Shown one piece after another: positions 12,801-26,112 of a DNA stretch of 64,000 bases. The notes under the pieces were generated by a model. It was not told the origin of the DNA and searched no databases. It was given only the letters and a program-made list of their open reading frames with translations. This DNA comes from Lutjanus erythropterus (taxonomy: Eukaryota; Chordata; Actinopteri; Lutjaniformes; Lutjanidae): assembly GCA_020091685.1 (NCBI GenBank), contig CM034604.1, positions 8,475,682-8,539,681 of the forward strand, given 5' to 3'. How positions within the stretch are numbered: position 1 is the first letter of the stretch; each line of letters begins with the position of its first letter. The translations under genes and the position numbers were made by a program.

Positions 12801-15800
12801 TGGGAAATTGTGATGAGCATTTTTCTAAATGTTGTGACATTTTATGGACTAAACAACTAATCGATTAATCATGAAAATAACTGTTAGTTGCTGTAAAGTT
12901 GCATGTGGTAAAACCATAGCAATGAGCTGAATGGCACTTAAAATGCTTTGCAGAGTTGAAGGGAAACCAGACAAATGTACCAAGCTTGTTCACATTTGTG
13001 AATTATAATTATTTTAATGCACTGGTATCAGATCAGTACCATTTCTCTAGCTACTGCCCCAATAGACCCTTTTCATGGCAACAATACTGATATGAAATAG
13101 TAGGGAAAATACACGTTAGCAAATGATACTAGTTGAGCTCCAGTTCCATTTAGTGTGGCAGAGCCAACACAAAGTCCCATCCCTTTTTGCTCTGTGCAGT
13201 TTAGCAAACTTTGTAAACTAAAGTTAAAGTAAAACTAAAGCTAACTAGCTTGCTAATGTTAGTAAAACACTAGCTAACTAAATAGCTAATGATTGATGCA
13301 TATTAGCTAGCTAATTAGCAAGCATTTTGCTAACATGTGAGGTTATGTTGCTTTTACAGGTTGCCCAGCAATGTCTTTTAACCATCATCAAAATGTTCAA
13401 ACGCAACACAGCATGCAGGAAACAGGAAAGGGGACGACAGAGGTACAAGGCTTGCTCAACTGTCATTGGAGCACAGATCAAAAAGGGGTGGGACTTATGA
13501 AGTCAACAGCAGCACCCTGACTCTGTTTGACCTGAATGTACCTGTGTGTCATATCAGTATTGCTGTGGTGAACTGTAGCTATCACCCGGAGATAATAACA
13601 CATTATGCTCATGCTGTCCCTCTTAGATTGGCTCCCTGTTCCAGAAACACGACTCCAACACACTAACTCCTTGCTTGAAACATTGATTTTGTCCTCCTTG
13701 CATCAGCTGAGCTTCCAAACAGTTACAGCTAATCCATTTATGGCTTTTGATTCTGTCCAGTCGCTGTAACAAACAGGCAACATCCGAAATGCCACACATT
13801 AAATGATCTCTTCCTGTGAAGCCGTTCCCATTCCCTCTGTCCTATTTCTCCTCCCCGTGCAACCCTGAACTCTCTGAACAAAGCACATTCCTCCCCAGCC
13901 CACGGTGCTGGACAGAAGTGGACGGGGAGAGAGCTGGTTGAAAATGACGATGGCGAGTATCCGCTGCGTTCAGCCTCTAGTTACAGAGAGGAAACACGTG
14001 CCAGTGTGAGTTCGACGCTGTGGTCAGGCATTTCTAACCACGAGCCGCCAGCAGCCATGACACACACACACACACACACACAGTGAAACACTGCTCAACC
14101 AGCAGCACTGACCCACAATTCAACCCACACTCTTGCTCAGGCAGGACCCCACTAGATTCCTGCATCCATGAGGAAATAAAAGACAAGTGTGTGTACAATT
14201 ATTTAACATCTGTATCAATTACGTACACATAAAGGGACATCTTTCAGAAAGTTTACAGGATGGCTGTAGCATGAATATATGTGTACATGGAGTCCTAACC
14301 GCTGTACAGCTACGCCGAAGACACTGTGTCGTGTTTTTCTGCCGTTTACAGGCTGGTGAGAGTCTCGTCTCCTTGGGGGAGCGAGCAAGCAAGCCGACAG
14401 CTCACTCTCTCACTGTCACAAAGCATCCATTTACAGGCTCAGTGGAACAGGGTAAATGCAGGTCACCAGCGAAATGTGCTGCTTTGTGATGCATAAACAA
14501 AGTTGTAGCTCATTGGCTCGTTAGAAGGGGGTATCGGCGTGGGCGCGCCGGGTAAGGAGGACCTCTGAAACAACACTGCAGCCACGTAACATGAAACTCC
14601 AGTAGCATGACGACGTTCTCGAGTCATTAGATTCTGTTTTCATTCTCAGCCTGGTTACACGGACGCTGCGACTGAATGTGAGCAAAGGGAAGCCATGTTT
14701 GGAAGGTAAATTCCTGTGTTTACTCACCTAAAATCTACGCCTGACATTTAATAATTCATGTGAACAAGGGCCGTCCTGTCTCCTTTCATCGCTCTCAAAC
14801 AGCTTTAGCCACAAAAACACAGCCTGTTCTCAGAAAAGGTCTCAAAAACAAGGAAGTAAACAAATATTTAGTGAGTCTTAAATCTCAGCTCTTAAATGTC
14901 AATAATAAAACAGGTATGTTGTGCCAAAACTCAATATGACCTCGACAAATCTCTGATATTAAGATAAAGCATCTTCTCAGAATTTTTAATAAATCATTGA
15001 ATGGGGACTAATTCAATTGTTTTAGGGGGGTAGTGACATTCTTATGGCCAGACATAAGAGGAAAAAATGAGCAGAAAATTTGTATTTTATTTCGCATTTT
15101 GAGAATAAAGTCAAAATGTTGAGTAAAAAAAAGTCAAAATGGTACTCTGACTTAGCATTTCCCAAAATGCAAAAAAATACTTCCTCCTCTGATTTATTTT
15201 TCCTTTTTGCTTGTCACTAATACTGTTCAACTCAACTTTGTTCTCAACATTTTAAGTTTATTCTCTGCCTTTTTAACTTCTAAAATTTATTCTCAACATT
15301 AACTTTTCAGATGTAATCTCAACATTTCTACATTATTCGTGACTTTTCAGCTTCTTGATGTTTTAACTTATTGTCATTTTGAATTTATTTATTTATTTAT
15401 TTATTTTTAACATTTCAACTTTCCCTTGACATTTCTACTTCATGTGATTTTGAATTTATTCTCAACATTTCTGCTTTTTAACAATTTGATTTAATTGAGA
15501 TATTTCGGCTTTTTAACATTTCAACTTTCCCTTGACATTTCTACTTCGTGTGATTTTGAATTTATTCTCGGCATTTCAAATTTATTCTCGATGCTTCACC
15601 TTTATTTTTGATGTTTCAACTTCTTCATATTGTAACTTTATACTTGATATTTTGAATTTATTCTCCACTTTTCAACTTTATTCTCAAAATTCAAAATATA
15701 ATCTTTTCCTTTATTTTGGGCCCAAATACTCTTCTGTACGTTCCAGGTGTTATGACTGGGTACGCAAATCAACATCCACCCACAAATAACAATAATAATC

Positions 15801-16282
15801 AATAAATCTGGTCAGTCATATGAAAAAGAAACGGGAGATCTTATTATTGGTTAGATGTGACACATTCTAAGATGTTCTGTTCTCCACCACCATCACAGTC
15901 AGGATGCAAAACCTCCTCAGAGACTGAGGGCCACACGGCTGCACACACCTGATAGAGATGCTCCGAGTGGATCTGCCAGAAGCTGCTGGGGGCCGACTGG
16001 CTGAGCGGGCTGGGCCTGCTCGGGCCGGGCCCGGAGCTGGAGTTGGACCTGGGCCTGTGAGCCAGGGGGATCTGGAGCCCCGAGGCCGGAGGAGAAGCGC
16101 AGGAGGCCCAGCTGAGATGAGAGGACGAGGCCTGGCCCAGAGCCTGCTGGGAAGGAGCTGGAGCGGAGCTGGCGTCCACGGTCTCACAGGAGATCTTGGT
16201 GTAGTAGAAGTCCTCTTCTCTCTGGGACTGATCTGACCCACTGCTGTGTGTGTGGCCAGAGTGAGTGTGTGTGTGTGTGTGT

Positions 16283-16327
<45 letters not shown>

Positions 16328-19300
16328 GCAGATGGAGGGACAGACCAGTGGACAACACAGAGAGTAGAAAAGAGTGAGCTGTTTGTTTGGACTGTTCTTG
16401 AATTCAGCACTGACTGTGGCCCAGATATAAAATCTCAAAAATGTTTCATCACTTCCCGACACTAAGTCAGAGCTCTTCCACAACCTGAAAATTTTATTCC
16501 CTCCTGTTTTTTTAATGTTGTTTTGCAGCTCAGAAATGTTCTACTGGGCTAAACTGTCTGGTTTTTACCTCACCTCAGACTACAATGGAGGACTGGCTCC
16601 AAAGCTCAAACCCACGACTGTCCGACTGATGAAGTTTCCTCATAGTCTCACCTCTGTGATAACAGATACACCTCCATAATCCCTTCATATCCTAAAAACT
16701 ACATAACGAGTAGGAATCTTGCAATCAACACCACATATGAACAAACATTAAGACACTTTTGGCATAGACTGAACTGGCATCAAATATCTTATACGATTCA
16801 GAATCTTGTTGATTAGTTATTTAAACAGGCTGTTAAACAGGACTTAAATCCAAATATGGACTATTTTAGACTATTTCATTAAAGCTATGATCTTGTATAG
16901 CTGCACTTGACCATTTGAGAACTTTGTCATCTTTTGTTAAATGAAAAAAAAAAGATTTTTAAAAAGTGAAATAAAAGAGTCAACCTCTTTCACACTGCAA
17001 TAATTTTCATACAGTCCCTAAGTTATCAAAAATGTGTCATTTTGGTCTCTTTACTTAAACTCAGGTATTGCATCGGCACCAGGATTGATCCTTGTTAGGT
17101 CCCGCCCCTTTTTGCTCCATGCTCCAATAACAGCCCTAACTAGCTAGCTAATCTGCATTATATCTATTGTTAACTAGCTAGTCACATCTCATAGCTAATG
17201 TTAGCAAATACTAGCTAACTAATTTACTTCAATCTAGCTAGTTAGCTAGCATTTTGCTAACATTAGCTAACTCAAGGTGTGAATATATGTTGCTTTTACA
17301 GGTCTCCCAGCAACATCTTTTAAAAATCTCAAAAATGTACCTTTTCTTTTCGACACAGACGAGCCTAGCACATAGAACAGGAAACACAGGAAATCAACGG
17401 CAAGAAATAAATTATTTTTTCTTGATTCCATTTGAATTGTGCCACGAGTTATACATATGACTTTCGCCATCTTAAAACATAATTTTCCAAGTCAAGAAAG
17501 TTAATGTTTGTTGGAAAACTGTTGAAGTATCACATTGTGAAGATGTAATCAGAAAGACTACACACCCAGAAGTTGCGTAAGTGATGTCATGACTTTCTCC
17601 CTCCAAAAGCTAACGTTATCACGAAGCTATGATGCCTGTGTGTTTTCGTACTGTGATGTATCACACAACAGAGGTTCTCATTTGTTCTGTCTCTTCCCGG
17701 CTGATAAAAGGACCAGGAGTCGCTGGACAAAACACTTCAGTTAAGATAATGTGAGATGTGAAGGGGCGGCGAGATTGGTGTTGGTGATGTATATTGTGCG
17801 AGACGAGAGAGTAGATGACTGAGCGGTTTCACACAAAACTAAACTTGTAAAATTCTGTTTTAAATTGACAAACATCATACATGTAAATCATGGCACGGTC
17901 CAAAAGCACTCGAGAAAATAATTCATCTCTCGCTACAGACTGTAGTTCATATTTTTTCAGAATTTAGGTCCCATGAAGGGACGCAGCTTCCTGAAACATT
18001 CCAACAAAAGCAACATCCATCCCTAATAAGCACATAACTGATTGTACATGGAAAAATCCCGACTCACCCCAGATGCAGCACACGGATATGTCTTTTTATT
18101 CCGACTGAAGACGTTAGCACCTTGCCACAACTGGGCCACAGACACTTGTAGACGCCTCTGAAAGAGCTCTGTGAGAGAGAACACAGCACAGGTGAAGTAC
18201 AGGACAAGAGGCTGGGACAGAAAATAAAGAGACATAGTGTACACAGAGAGAGACTGAGAAAACAGTCTCCTAGTCCTCCATAACATTATTTCTTTGTTGA
18301 CTGTAGAACACTTTCCACCGCACGGTGCCAAGCCCTCGGCGGTAAAACTTTTAAGGGAGCATGCACAGCCTCGTACCTTTGGCTTTTTGGCATTAAGCTC
18401 CTCTCCCTGCTCCAGTTCCATTTGCAGGCCTTCGTCGGGGCTGCTGTCCATCTCGGTGACGGACGGCGAGGGGGCGGGGCTCACGTTGCCGTGGTCCCAG
18501 CTCCAGTAGCCGCTGCTGCCGCTGTCGGAGAGCTCGCCGCCGCCACACTCCATGTCGGCTGGCGACGATGAGCCGGCTGGAAAAACAGGAGGGTACAAAG
18601 TTAAAAAAAAACTTTTCTTTTTTACCCTCACAAATTATAAATCATTTTCTCTCAGTACTGTAACGATGTAAACATTATAAACATGCCATCATGGTTATTT
18701 AAATAGTCTCTGTTCTTTGTGGTTAAAATAGACACTGTCCATTTGGGACTGTTGTCTCTGTCTGTCCTACAGAGATTAGCAGGTGTCCCACACTGGTGCC
18801 AAGGTTGTGATGTGTATCTATTTTCTGACAGTTTCACCACAATTTACCTCTTATTCTGTTTACTTTTTACTGTTCCCTGGTTACTGATATTTTATATTTT
18901 ACTTTGCCAAAAAAAATCTATTTTCGACTCAGACAAATGAGCTCACTTTAATCAAAGTCAGACACAGAAGTAGACCCAGTAGTAGCTACTATTACTATCA
19001 GTCCTGTGAGTTTCTTTATTTATCTTGTGTTATTAGTACAGCAGGATTTTCACACACAGTGCTACTTAAGGTGAGACTATGTGGATTTTGGCAATGAAAA
19101 AGCAATGAAGCACAATCAAAATCAATTCAATCCCCTCTTGGTTTTGTTACTGCAGCCATGCTTGGTCTGTTGTGACCATTAGCTCAGGTTAGCAAACTTT
19201 AGACAGATATTGCCCTTAAGAAGTTGGTTTACTGGCTTTAAGACTCTTACCCACTTGTGATACTGTTATGCAACATTTATTTACAACATACTGTTCATTA

Positions 19301-22245
19301 CAAATGCTAACATCATAAAGTCTCACGCATCTAAAATTACTGACATTTGATTCCATTTTTCTAGGCGGGATATCAAGAGTCACTTTTGGTTTTGCATGAA
19401 AATGCATTTGTTTGTGTCCCACTGCTGGTTCTCCTGCATGCACCAGCCTCACAAATTATTACTTTTTATTACTTACTGCTTATTTTGACTTAATAATATA
19501 ATTTATATTTTTTAAATGTTTTTTTTAAAACATTACATCTTGCTTAGCTAACAGAGCTCATAAGACCTGGTGGCCAAATAGAAAAGGATACAATGTGATT
19601 TTTCACAACCTGGCAACTCAAAATCACCTGAAGTGACCTTTAATACATTAGTAAATGTTTTGTTTACCATTAAAGGACCAGTATGTAAGATTTAAGGGTA
19701 AGTATTGGCAGGAATGGAATATAATATTAATAAGTTTGTTTTCTTTAGTGTATAATCACCTGAAAATAAGAATGGTGTTTTTCGTTACCTTAGAATGAGC
19801 CCTTTATATCTACACAGGGTGAGGGTCCTCGAGCATGGCCATCATGTCACCATGTTTCTATAGTAGCCCAGAACAGGCAAACAAACACTGACTCAAGATG
19901 CAGCCTTTTGCATTTGCCGTGCATTTCAAGGCCACCATAGGTTCTTCTACACACTTAGAAGGGGAGTGTGAGGTGAGGTGTTTGATGCCACTAAATCCTA
20001 CACACTGGTCCTTTCATTAAACCATGAACTCTTCACTGGCTCTTCACTGTATAAAGCATGCTTTAGTAAAGGTGGTGTGTGCGTGTGTGTTGGTGAGGTG
20101 AGACAGACCTGGTCCAGTATCTGTCTGTGGAGGACTCTGGACCACGGGGCTGCAGGACAGACTGGTCAGAACCATCGCTGCCATGATCTCATCCATCTCC
20201 ACTGACTCCGGGCTGCGGAAACTGGAGGTAACATGGAAACAAATGCCCTTAGACTCTAGTGTGATGAACTCCACCGTCGCACAAACTCACATACGCTGTT
20301 ATCCCTCACCTGTATGGCGCCTCTCCAGGTGCTGGTGCGTTGCTGAGGTGCATTGTGGGTCCCACAGTTTGCACAGGAGTGCCCAGGTTGCTCCAGCCTC
20401 GCTCGGCCTCTCTCTGCGGCAGGTGGACTGATGTCTTGTTCTTACGATGGTTCCTCTCCACAAATGTTTTCTCAGCCTGGACACAGCTCTGTGTGTACAC
20501 CTTCACACAGAAGTCATGGAACAATGAGCAACCTGTTCAAAACAGTCTTACACCTCCAGTCAGCAAATGAATGGAAACTGGCGTGTAGAGAGTAACCCAA
20601 ACTCTGTTCATGCTTTATTTGGATTAAAAGTGTTTGATGCCCTGAAACTGACTCTCGCTATTGCCATGAAGAAACGATTTAAAGGGTCACTTTGGTATTT
20701 TTCAACCGTTTCATTCTTTATTTTCTAATGTTTTTGTGAAGTTTTTGAAATTCATCCAATATTGAGCAAGACATAAGGTAAGGTAAAGTAAGGAAAAGTG
20801 AGGTAAGCATAAGGTAGCATAGCATTGCTTAGCTTAGCATAACCTAATGCAACGTAGCATAGTGTTGACCTTTTTGTTAAAGGATAACATATGTTTTGTT
20901 TAGCTACAAACAGCTGTTTTATTGCTCTCATCAAAGCCACCAGACTTCCTTTATAGAAACAGTAATTTTAGCATCGAAAAGCATCAAACTCGGAAGAACC
21001 AAAATAAAACTCGCCATATATGGCTTGTCTTTCCACTGTTCAATCAATCACCTACTGTTGTTCAGTTGAAATTAATAATAATTTACCACTTGAGATGTGA
21101 AAATATCATGAGATATCTATTAGAATAAAATGATTGTTTCTGATTAAACAAAAAAAAAATAAATGTAGGGATGCTTTCCATAATGTTGTCACTTAGACAC
21201 TTAGAATAACATTCAGACTCTGTTTGTGACAAAAAAGCACTTTTAGTCAACATACTGTGACCTTGCAATTGACCCTGAACGGTTGAGCAACCAGCAGAAC
21301 CTCGGTCAACGTTCTCCTTTCCTGTTTCCTGTACTTAGATATGACCTTAGACGACCCATAAAAGCCACATATAGTCACATCTTAAGTTAGCTTGTGTTAG
21401 CAAAACTCTAGCCAACTAGCTAGCTAATCTACACCAACCATTCGAATTCCAATCCATCAATTGTTAGCTAGCTAGTTATTTACATTAGTAACAATTAGTT
21501 AAATGTTAGCTATTAGTTAATGTTAGCTTGCTACTTAAGATATGATTATATGTTGCTTTTACAGGAAATGAGGAACTTGACCGAGGTACCAAGGTTGCAC
21601 AATGGTCCCTGGAGCAGAGAAAAAAAGCATGGGACTAGCAGCTGATGGGTGCAGCGGTCTCGCTCAATGCTGACCAAATTTCAAAAACTGTTGTCCCCAT
21701 CAGTCAGTTAGACACAAATACATGGGAAAATATGGTCCAGGTTGAACGTGAAGTTACCCTTCAAGAGAATATTTCCTGTCCATGTGTGGCGTCCCGCCTG
21801 CAGACAGCACGACCTGTCAGTATGACAGTGTGACAGGAGGTGGGTGACAGTACTTCATTATTTCTCACACAGGGGAAGGAAATACTCATTGATTTGTGGG
21901 AAGTGTTTAAAGTTACAGTGGTGTGGCCTTTTGCTTATTTGCTTATTCATCCTATCATCAAAATGCACCCATAATGCAACGCTGTTATTCACATGTGTTC
22001 ACCCAAACTGCCTGGAGGACTGAATGGATCCAAAGACAATGGCGGTGTAGATAAACGGTCGAATAAGGTGATAAAATACATGTGAACCGACACATCTCTC
22101 TCCATCCACTCACCACAGTCTGCTGTCTGTCTGGCACATTGCACTCGTGCGTCGTCGTGGAGACGCAGGCCTGTGGTCCCGACGGGCAGACAGACGTCCC
22201 GCCTGGCCCTGCTCCAGCTCTGTCCTCAGGTCCCATAGCTGCCAT
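9847..22245 (-). CDS. znf395: Zinc finger protein 395 (nine coding exons, 440 residues)
   Basis: Nuclear DNA-binding transcription factor of the ZNF395/ZNF704/SLC2A4RG (HDBP/GEF) family. Exons, 5' to 3' on the minus strand: 22245-22114, 20476-20310, 20221-20109, 18576-18377, 18168-18068, 16243-15949, 12245-12150, 11984-11878, 9958-9847; all junctions are in phase with GT-AG. ATG lies in AGCACCATGG. Landmarks: [19 protein letters not shown] (exon 3, near-identical to human), [11 protein letters not shown] (exon 4), a single C2H2 finger [21 protein letters not shown] (exon 5), REEDFYYT and [16 protein letters not shown] (exon 6). The C-terminal C-clamp is [22 protein letters not shown]. Human ZNF395 is 513 residues; the shortfall is mainly N-terminal, where the 'VYVWYGG' block was not found. 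A paralogue assignment (znf395a or b) cannot be made. The 5' UTR exon is separate at about 26876-27020. Confidence 0.9.
10276..10584. mobile_element. Miniature element, 'ttaaag(g/a)accagtgtg' ends, copy A
   Basis: Left end tttaaagatccagtgtgcaa; right end ccaacacactggtcctttaa, i.e. inverted. The interior shares 'ttagtgtataatctcctgaaa' in pieces and 'gatgccactaaatcc' with the copy at 19671-20018. No coding capacity. It lies in the last intron of znf395. Confidence 0.75.
13173..13495 (+). mobile_element. TAGC-rich interspersed element, copy 2 (both ends present)
   Basis: Left end agtcccatccctttttg; right end caaaaaggggtgggact. The inverted ends match at 16 of 17 bases. The TAGC-rich middle (ctaactagcttgctaatg, gctagctaattagcaagc) is followed by 'gcttttacaggttgcccagc' and 'cttttaaccatcatcaaaat'. 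This is the best copy for defining the family ends in the window. Confidence 0.7.
14060..14082. repeat. Short (CA)n tract
   Basis: About 11 CA units in a znf395 intron. Confidence 0.85.
15090..15710. repeat. Degenerate tandem repeat, 'ttattctcaacatttcaac' type
   Basis: Irregular units of roughly 20-25 bases combining tttattctc, aacattt and caacttt recur along about 600 bases, with a perfect (ttta)n run near 15385-15405. No coding sense. It lies in a znf395 intron. Confidence 0.7.
16261..16324. repeat. (GT)n microsatellite beside a znf395 splice acceptor
   Basis: About 30 GT units with two interruptions (gtgagt). On the minus strand it is a CA-rich tract ending within about 20 bases of the acceptor of the exon at 16243. 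Confidence 0.95.
17050..17350 (+). mobile_element. TAGC-rich interspersed element, copy 3
   Basis: Opens with 'ggtattgcatcggcaccagg' and 'aggtcccgcccctttttgct', continues with a TAGC-rich core, and reaches 'ttgcttttacaggtctccca'. Near-copy of 8672-8940. The right inverted end is lost. Confidence 0.6.
19671..20018. mobile_element. Miniature element, 'aaaggaccagt' ends, copy B
   Basis: Left ttaaaggaccagtatgtaag, right cctacacactggtcctttca: inverted ends. Same family as 10276-10584, here with an extra interior segment (ccctttatatctacacaggg). It lies in a znf395 intron. Confidence 0.75.
21285..21636 (+). mobile_element. TAGC-rich interspersed element, copy 4
   Basis: Left part carries 'acctcggtcaacg' and the right part 'cttgaccgaggtacc', an inverted pair about 270 bases apart around a TAGC-rich core. 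It ends in 'ggagcagagaaaaaaagcat', a decayed form of the family right end. Confidence 0.55.
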
Positions 22246-22974
22246 GGTGCTGCTGCACACAGTGAGGGGACTCAGCACAGTGTCACACCTCCCTGCAGAC
22301 AGGACACCAGGGACAGCATGAGATCCGGACCAAATCAAAATATCTGGCTGCGTTTTCGAATGTTTCCACAGTGACGCAATATTCCTAAAACTGCTTATTG
22401 ACGCACAGCACTTCCATAAAGTTAGGGAACACACGAGAGGCAGATTAAAAAACAGAACGATCAAAACTGAAGCAGCACAGGTCGAGATATTGTGATTGTG
22501 AATACTGTCTTCAAATTCGCCATGTTCACATGACTGCCATTTCCTCGTGGAGAGCTCAAATGTTGTACTGCTGTGCTCTACATTTCAAGTCATATGGAAA
22601 ATTGCTATCATTTCACCACTTACTGATCGATCAGCAATTGAAAAGACAATGGATGGTAAAAATTTGGAGGGACATTTGGCCATATTAGCTAACATAAGCT
22701 AACATAGCATATTTGATAACAGCTAACGTTAGCATTCACACACATCCTAGATGTAGAGTTACATGATATGATAGGTAAAGCATAAATTAATTCTGAAATA
22801 TTAACATACATTCTGGACATATTGATTTAAACCTGGAAGTCATGTTCAGTATTTTACTGTTTCTTGCCTAAGTGTGTAAACAAAGCAGCTTAAATTAGGT
22901 TACTGCTATGTTAGGTCAAATCATACATTTTTTTTCTTGTCATTCACTTGTATGAACCCTACACCCACACTTCT

Positions 22975-23412
22975 CACAATGTGGTACATGTACCACTGGT
23001 GGTACGCAAGCTCTTTCTAGTAGTACGTGGAGGGATGTACATCTTTTAAAAGTGAAATTAAATAATTTAAAAACATGAAATACTACAACTTTTGTCTTTC
23101 CTGTATTTTCTTTTCAACCTCAGACTAACTAAACTAAACTGGGATGGTGACATAGTAAGTGAAGCTATAATGAGCCACTGTAAATTAATGCGTCAAAAAC
23201 ACAACAATCGTGGCTCCAAATGGGAACTGTTGCAATCACAGGCAGAATATTTCAAGCAAGCTGTGTCGAAAATGAATGGTGAGCCAAGCATAAGTACTAT
23301 TGGCTACGTAATAAGCGTTGGTGAAGTGTCCTGCTAGCACAAAACGGCGCAAAATAATGAGGTGGTACTTAAAGAGCTTGCGGGTAAAAACATTGAGAAA
23401 TACTGCACTACA
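22975..23412. mobile_element. Putative non-autonomous element, 'gtggtac' ends
   Basis: Left half: acttctcacaatgtggtac then ggtacgcaagctctttc. Right half: ggtggtacttaaagagcttg then acattgagaaatactgcact. The motifs agagcttg and gtggtac recur in inverted order, fitting a small hAT-like element. The ends are imperfect. Confidence 0.4.
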
Positions 23413-24963
23413 CCAAAATATGCATTCCAGCGTGCAAAACGTCACATAACGTTATTGCTTAGGTGGAGAGACATCAGGACAGTTAACGTTAGCCTACGTG
23501 GCAAGTTTGATTACGTTCAGTGTGTTTAACCTCCAGGCTTAGCGTTAAATAAATGTACGTACCCAGGATTTGTATTGATATTTCAGATTTCATTTACACT
23601 TTTCCTATCGCATCACGTAAATGGCAATGCTAGCTGGAAGTGGTTGAATGCTAACATTAGCTGTTGTCTCACAATAGCTAACGAGTTATCAAATACATTG
23701 TTTTAGCTTGAAATATGGCCCAATGTTCCATAAGGTCAGGAGTTCCATGTGAGGTCAGTATATATGTCTAGCTTCAAAAATACTGGCTCCTACATTTCCC
23801 ATAATGCATAGTATCTTTCATTCAAACCTCCCTGCCTCCTAAATTTCCACTTCAAACTCCACACCTACAATCTGTCTCGAGCTGAAGCCAATGATAACCC
23901 TGATGACATCATTAAGTTCTACTCTTGACAAGCAAACTAAACTTTGTGTATAAAATTGGTGGAGTGGCCCTTTAACCTGTGTGTTTCAAGCACCCTTCAC
24001 ATTATATAACATTTCCCATAAATGTAGTAAAACAGTAGGTAAAGTTGAGCGACAATGCTGTAAATTGGCTTCTTTCTTAAAAGCACAAGTTTAAAGGTTA
24101 AAGGTTATTTTTCAGCAGGATGAATATGCTCACAATGAGCCACGCTGCCATCAAAAGATAAATATTGTGCTTTCTCTGATGAATAAATATTTTGATCCAA
24201 ACAGAAGGCAGCTTCGCCGACTAGTGAGTGTTGGCAGACTCTCCTGCACTCATTCCATCTTGCATCTCTCTGCCTGACAGCGCAGAGCGAAATCACCACA
24301 GGGGATTTGAAAATGATTGCAGGAATCTGAAGTGAACACAGACTTGTGTGGATTTAGATAGCGGCTAAACTGAAATCTTGCTCTTAGTTTTGTTGTCTAC
24401 TCCAATAGAGTACGTGACTGATAACGCGTTCAAGAGACGTAATCTGCACGTTTGGGTGCATTCACTGTGGCCTGTCGCCCATAGAAGTAAAATGGGGGCA
24501 ATGCTGCATTCAGGGCGCGTGGGAATAATGCTGAAAAAAGCATTCGCCATCTATGATTTATTATGTTTTGAGTGTTATGGCAATTTTAGGATGTCAAACT
24601 CGATGACTAGAGTTTCCTGAAGAGTCTGATTGGTCCTGCCCAGTTATTTTATACTCAAAGCACATCTTGACACAGCTAATAAATAAACAATAGCAATAAT
24701 GGAGTTGGAGGAAACTAAAAATGCCAGCTATTTTTTGTTTACGATTTGCAGATGCGAGGCTTTTCTCAGTTTTATATTGTGCATTGAATATTTTTGAGTT
24801 CTGGACTAGTTGAGACAAGCAAACAATTTTAAGATGCTACCTTGAACTCTGGAAAATTGTGATGGCATTCTTCACTACTTTCTGAAATTTTGCAAACTGA
24901 TTAATTTAAAATGAAAATGGCTGTTAGTTGCAGTCCCAAACTATGGAGGACCAAAACTGCCAA

Positions 24964-24968
24964 AATAA

Positions 24969-25003
<35 letters not shown>

Positions 25004-25020
25004 AAAAATAAAAAAATAAA
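24964..25020. repeat. (AAAT)n microsatellite
   Basis: About 14 AAAT-type units, the last ones imperfect. It lies in the first intron of znf395. Confidence 0.95.
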
Positions 25021-26112
25021 TGACTCAATACATAAACTGTCCCATTGACTGCACCAAAAACACTGTTAAAAATAAAGGTGAGCATGAATTAATTTAGAAA
25101 ATGTGACATAAATTGATATCTCTGTGTGGGAGCAAGGCAGCAAAATGATGAAAAGCTGACCCCATGACACACATTGAATGGCAACCTCCTCATTTGCATA
25201 ATGACACAGAAGTTAAAAGAAAATAAAGACATAAATAAATTTGGGGAGATCCATTTGCAGATCCATTTGCAGTGCTAGGCAACCAAATATGAATATTCGG
25301 ATGTAATTCCTTTTTTAATACCCTCTTTTGTAATAAATTACATATGCCTACCATGCAGCTGGTTAAAAGCAGTGAGGAGTCAGCAGTTGGTATAGATTAT
25401 ATAAAGGTTTTATAACGTTTTTCAGGGGTTTTGAAAAATTGTTAGTCATTGCAACCACTAAAGGTTCTTGGGCATACAGTCCTAAATGTGCACAAAAAAT
25501 AGTAGGCTGATAGGTCCAGTGGTACACGAGATTGGCTGCGGACAACCTGCAGCCTCGTTGGTCATGCGCACAATCACACATGATTGAGCGCATGATCTGC
25601 CCCAGGCATAATCAATAAATAAACTAGAACATTAAATAGGAAAGTAAAATAAAGGATATTATAAAGTTAAAGAAATACAGAAGCAAATAAAAACAGAAAC
25701 ATTGATTTACGTTACATTTTATAAATTAATTCATGCCTACATTTATTATTAATATTATTTTGGTGCATAATTATAAATTTATTGTTGACTCCTTACTTTA
25801 TTTATTTCTTAATTTTTGATTTTGGCAGTTTCAGTAGTCCAGTCAACACAGTAAGAATAATATCAATGTTTAGTGTGGTTATGAGGATGATTATTGTTTG
25901 TTTGTATTTACCTTTCAGTGTTTGTGATGATGATGATGATATTATTACTACTATTGTTATTATTAGTATCATTAATATTATTGTTTGTCGTTGGTGTCAA
26001 AAATTATTAGTTAATTGTAAAAACCTTCACCTTTCAACGAGAAAGCTCAATTCTCCTACTCCTCTCTATGCACCCGAACGCAGCATAAAGCCCGATTTTG
26101 CCCACCTCTCCG

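Noticed and set aside
15844..16483. Long minus-strand frames of His/Thr repeats
   Set aside because: They result from the (GT)n microsatellite; only the part from 16243 down to 15949 is a znf395 exon.
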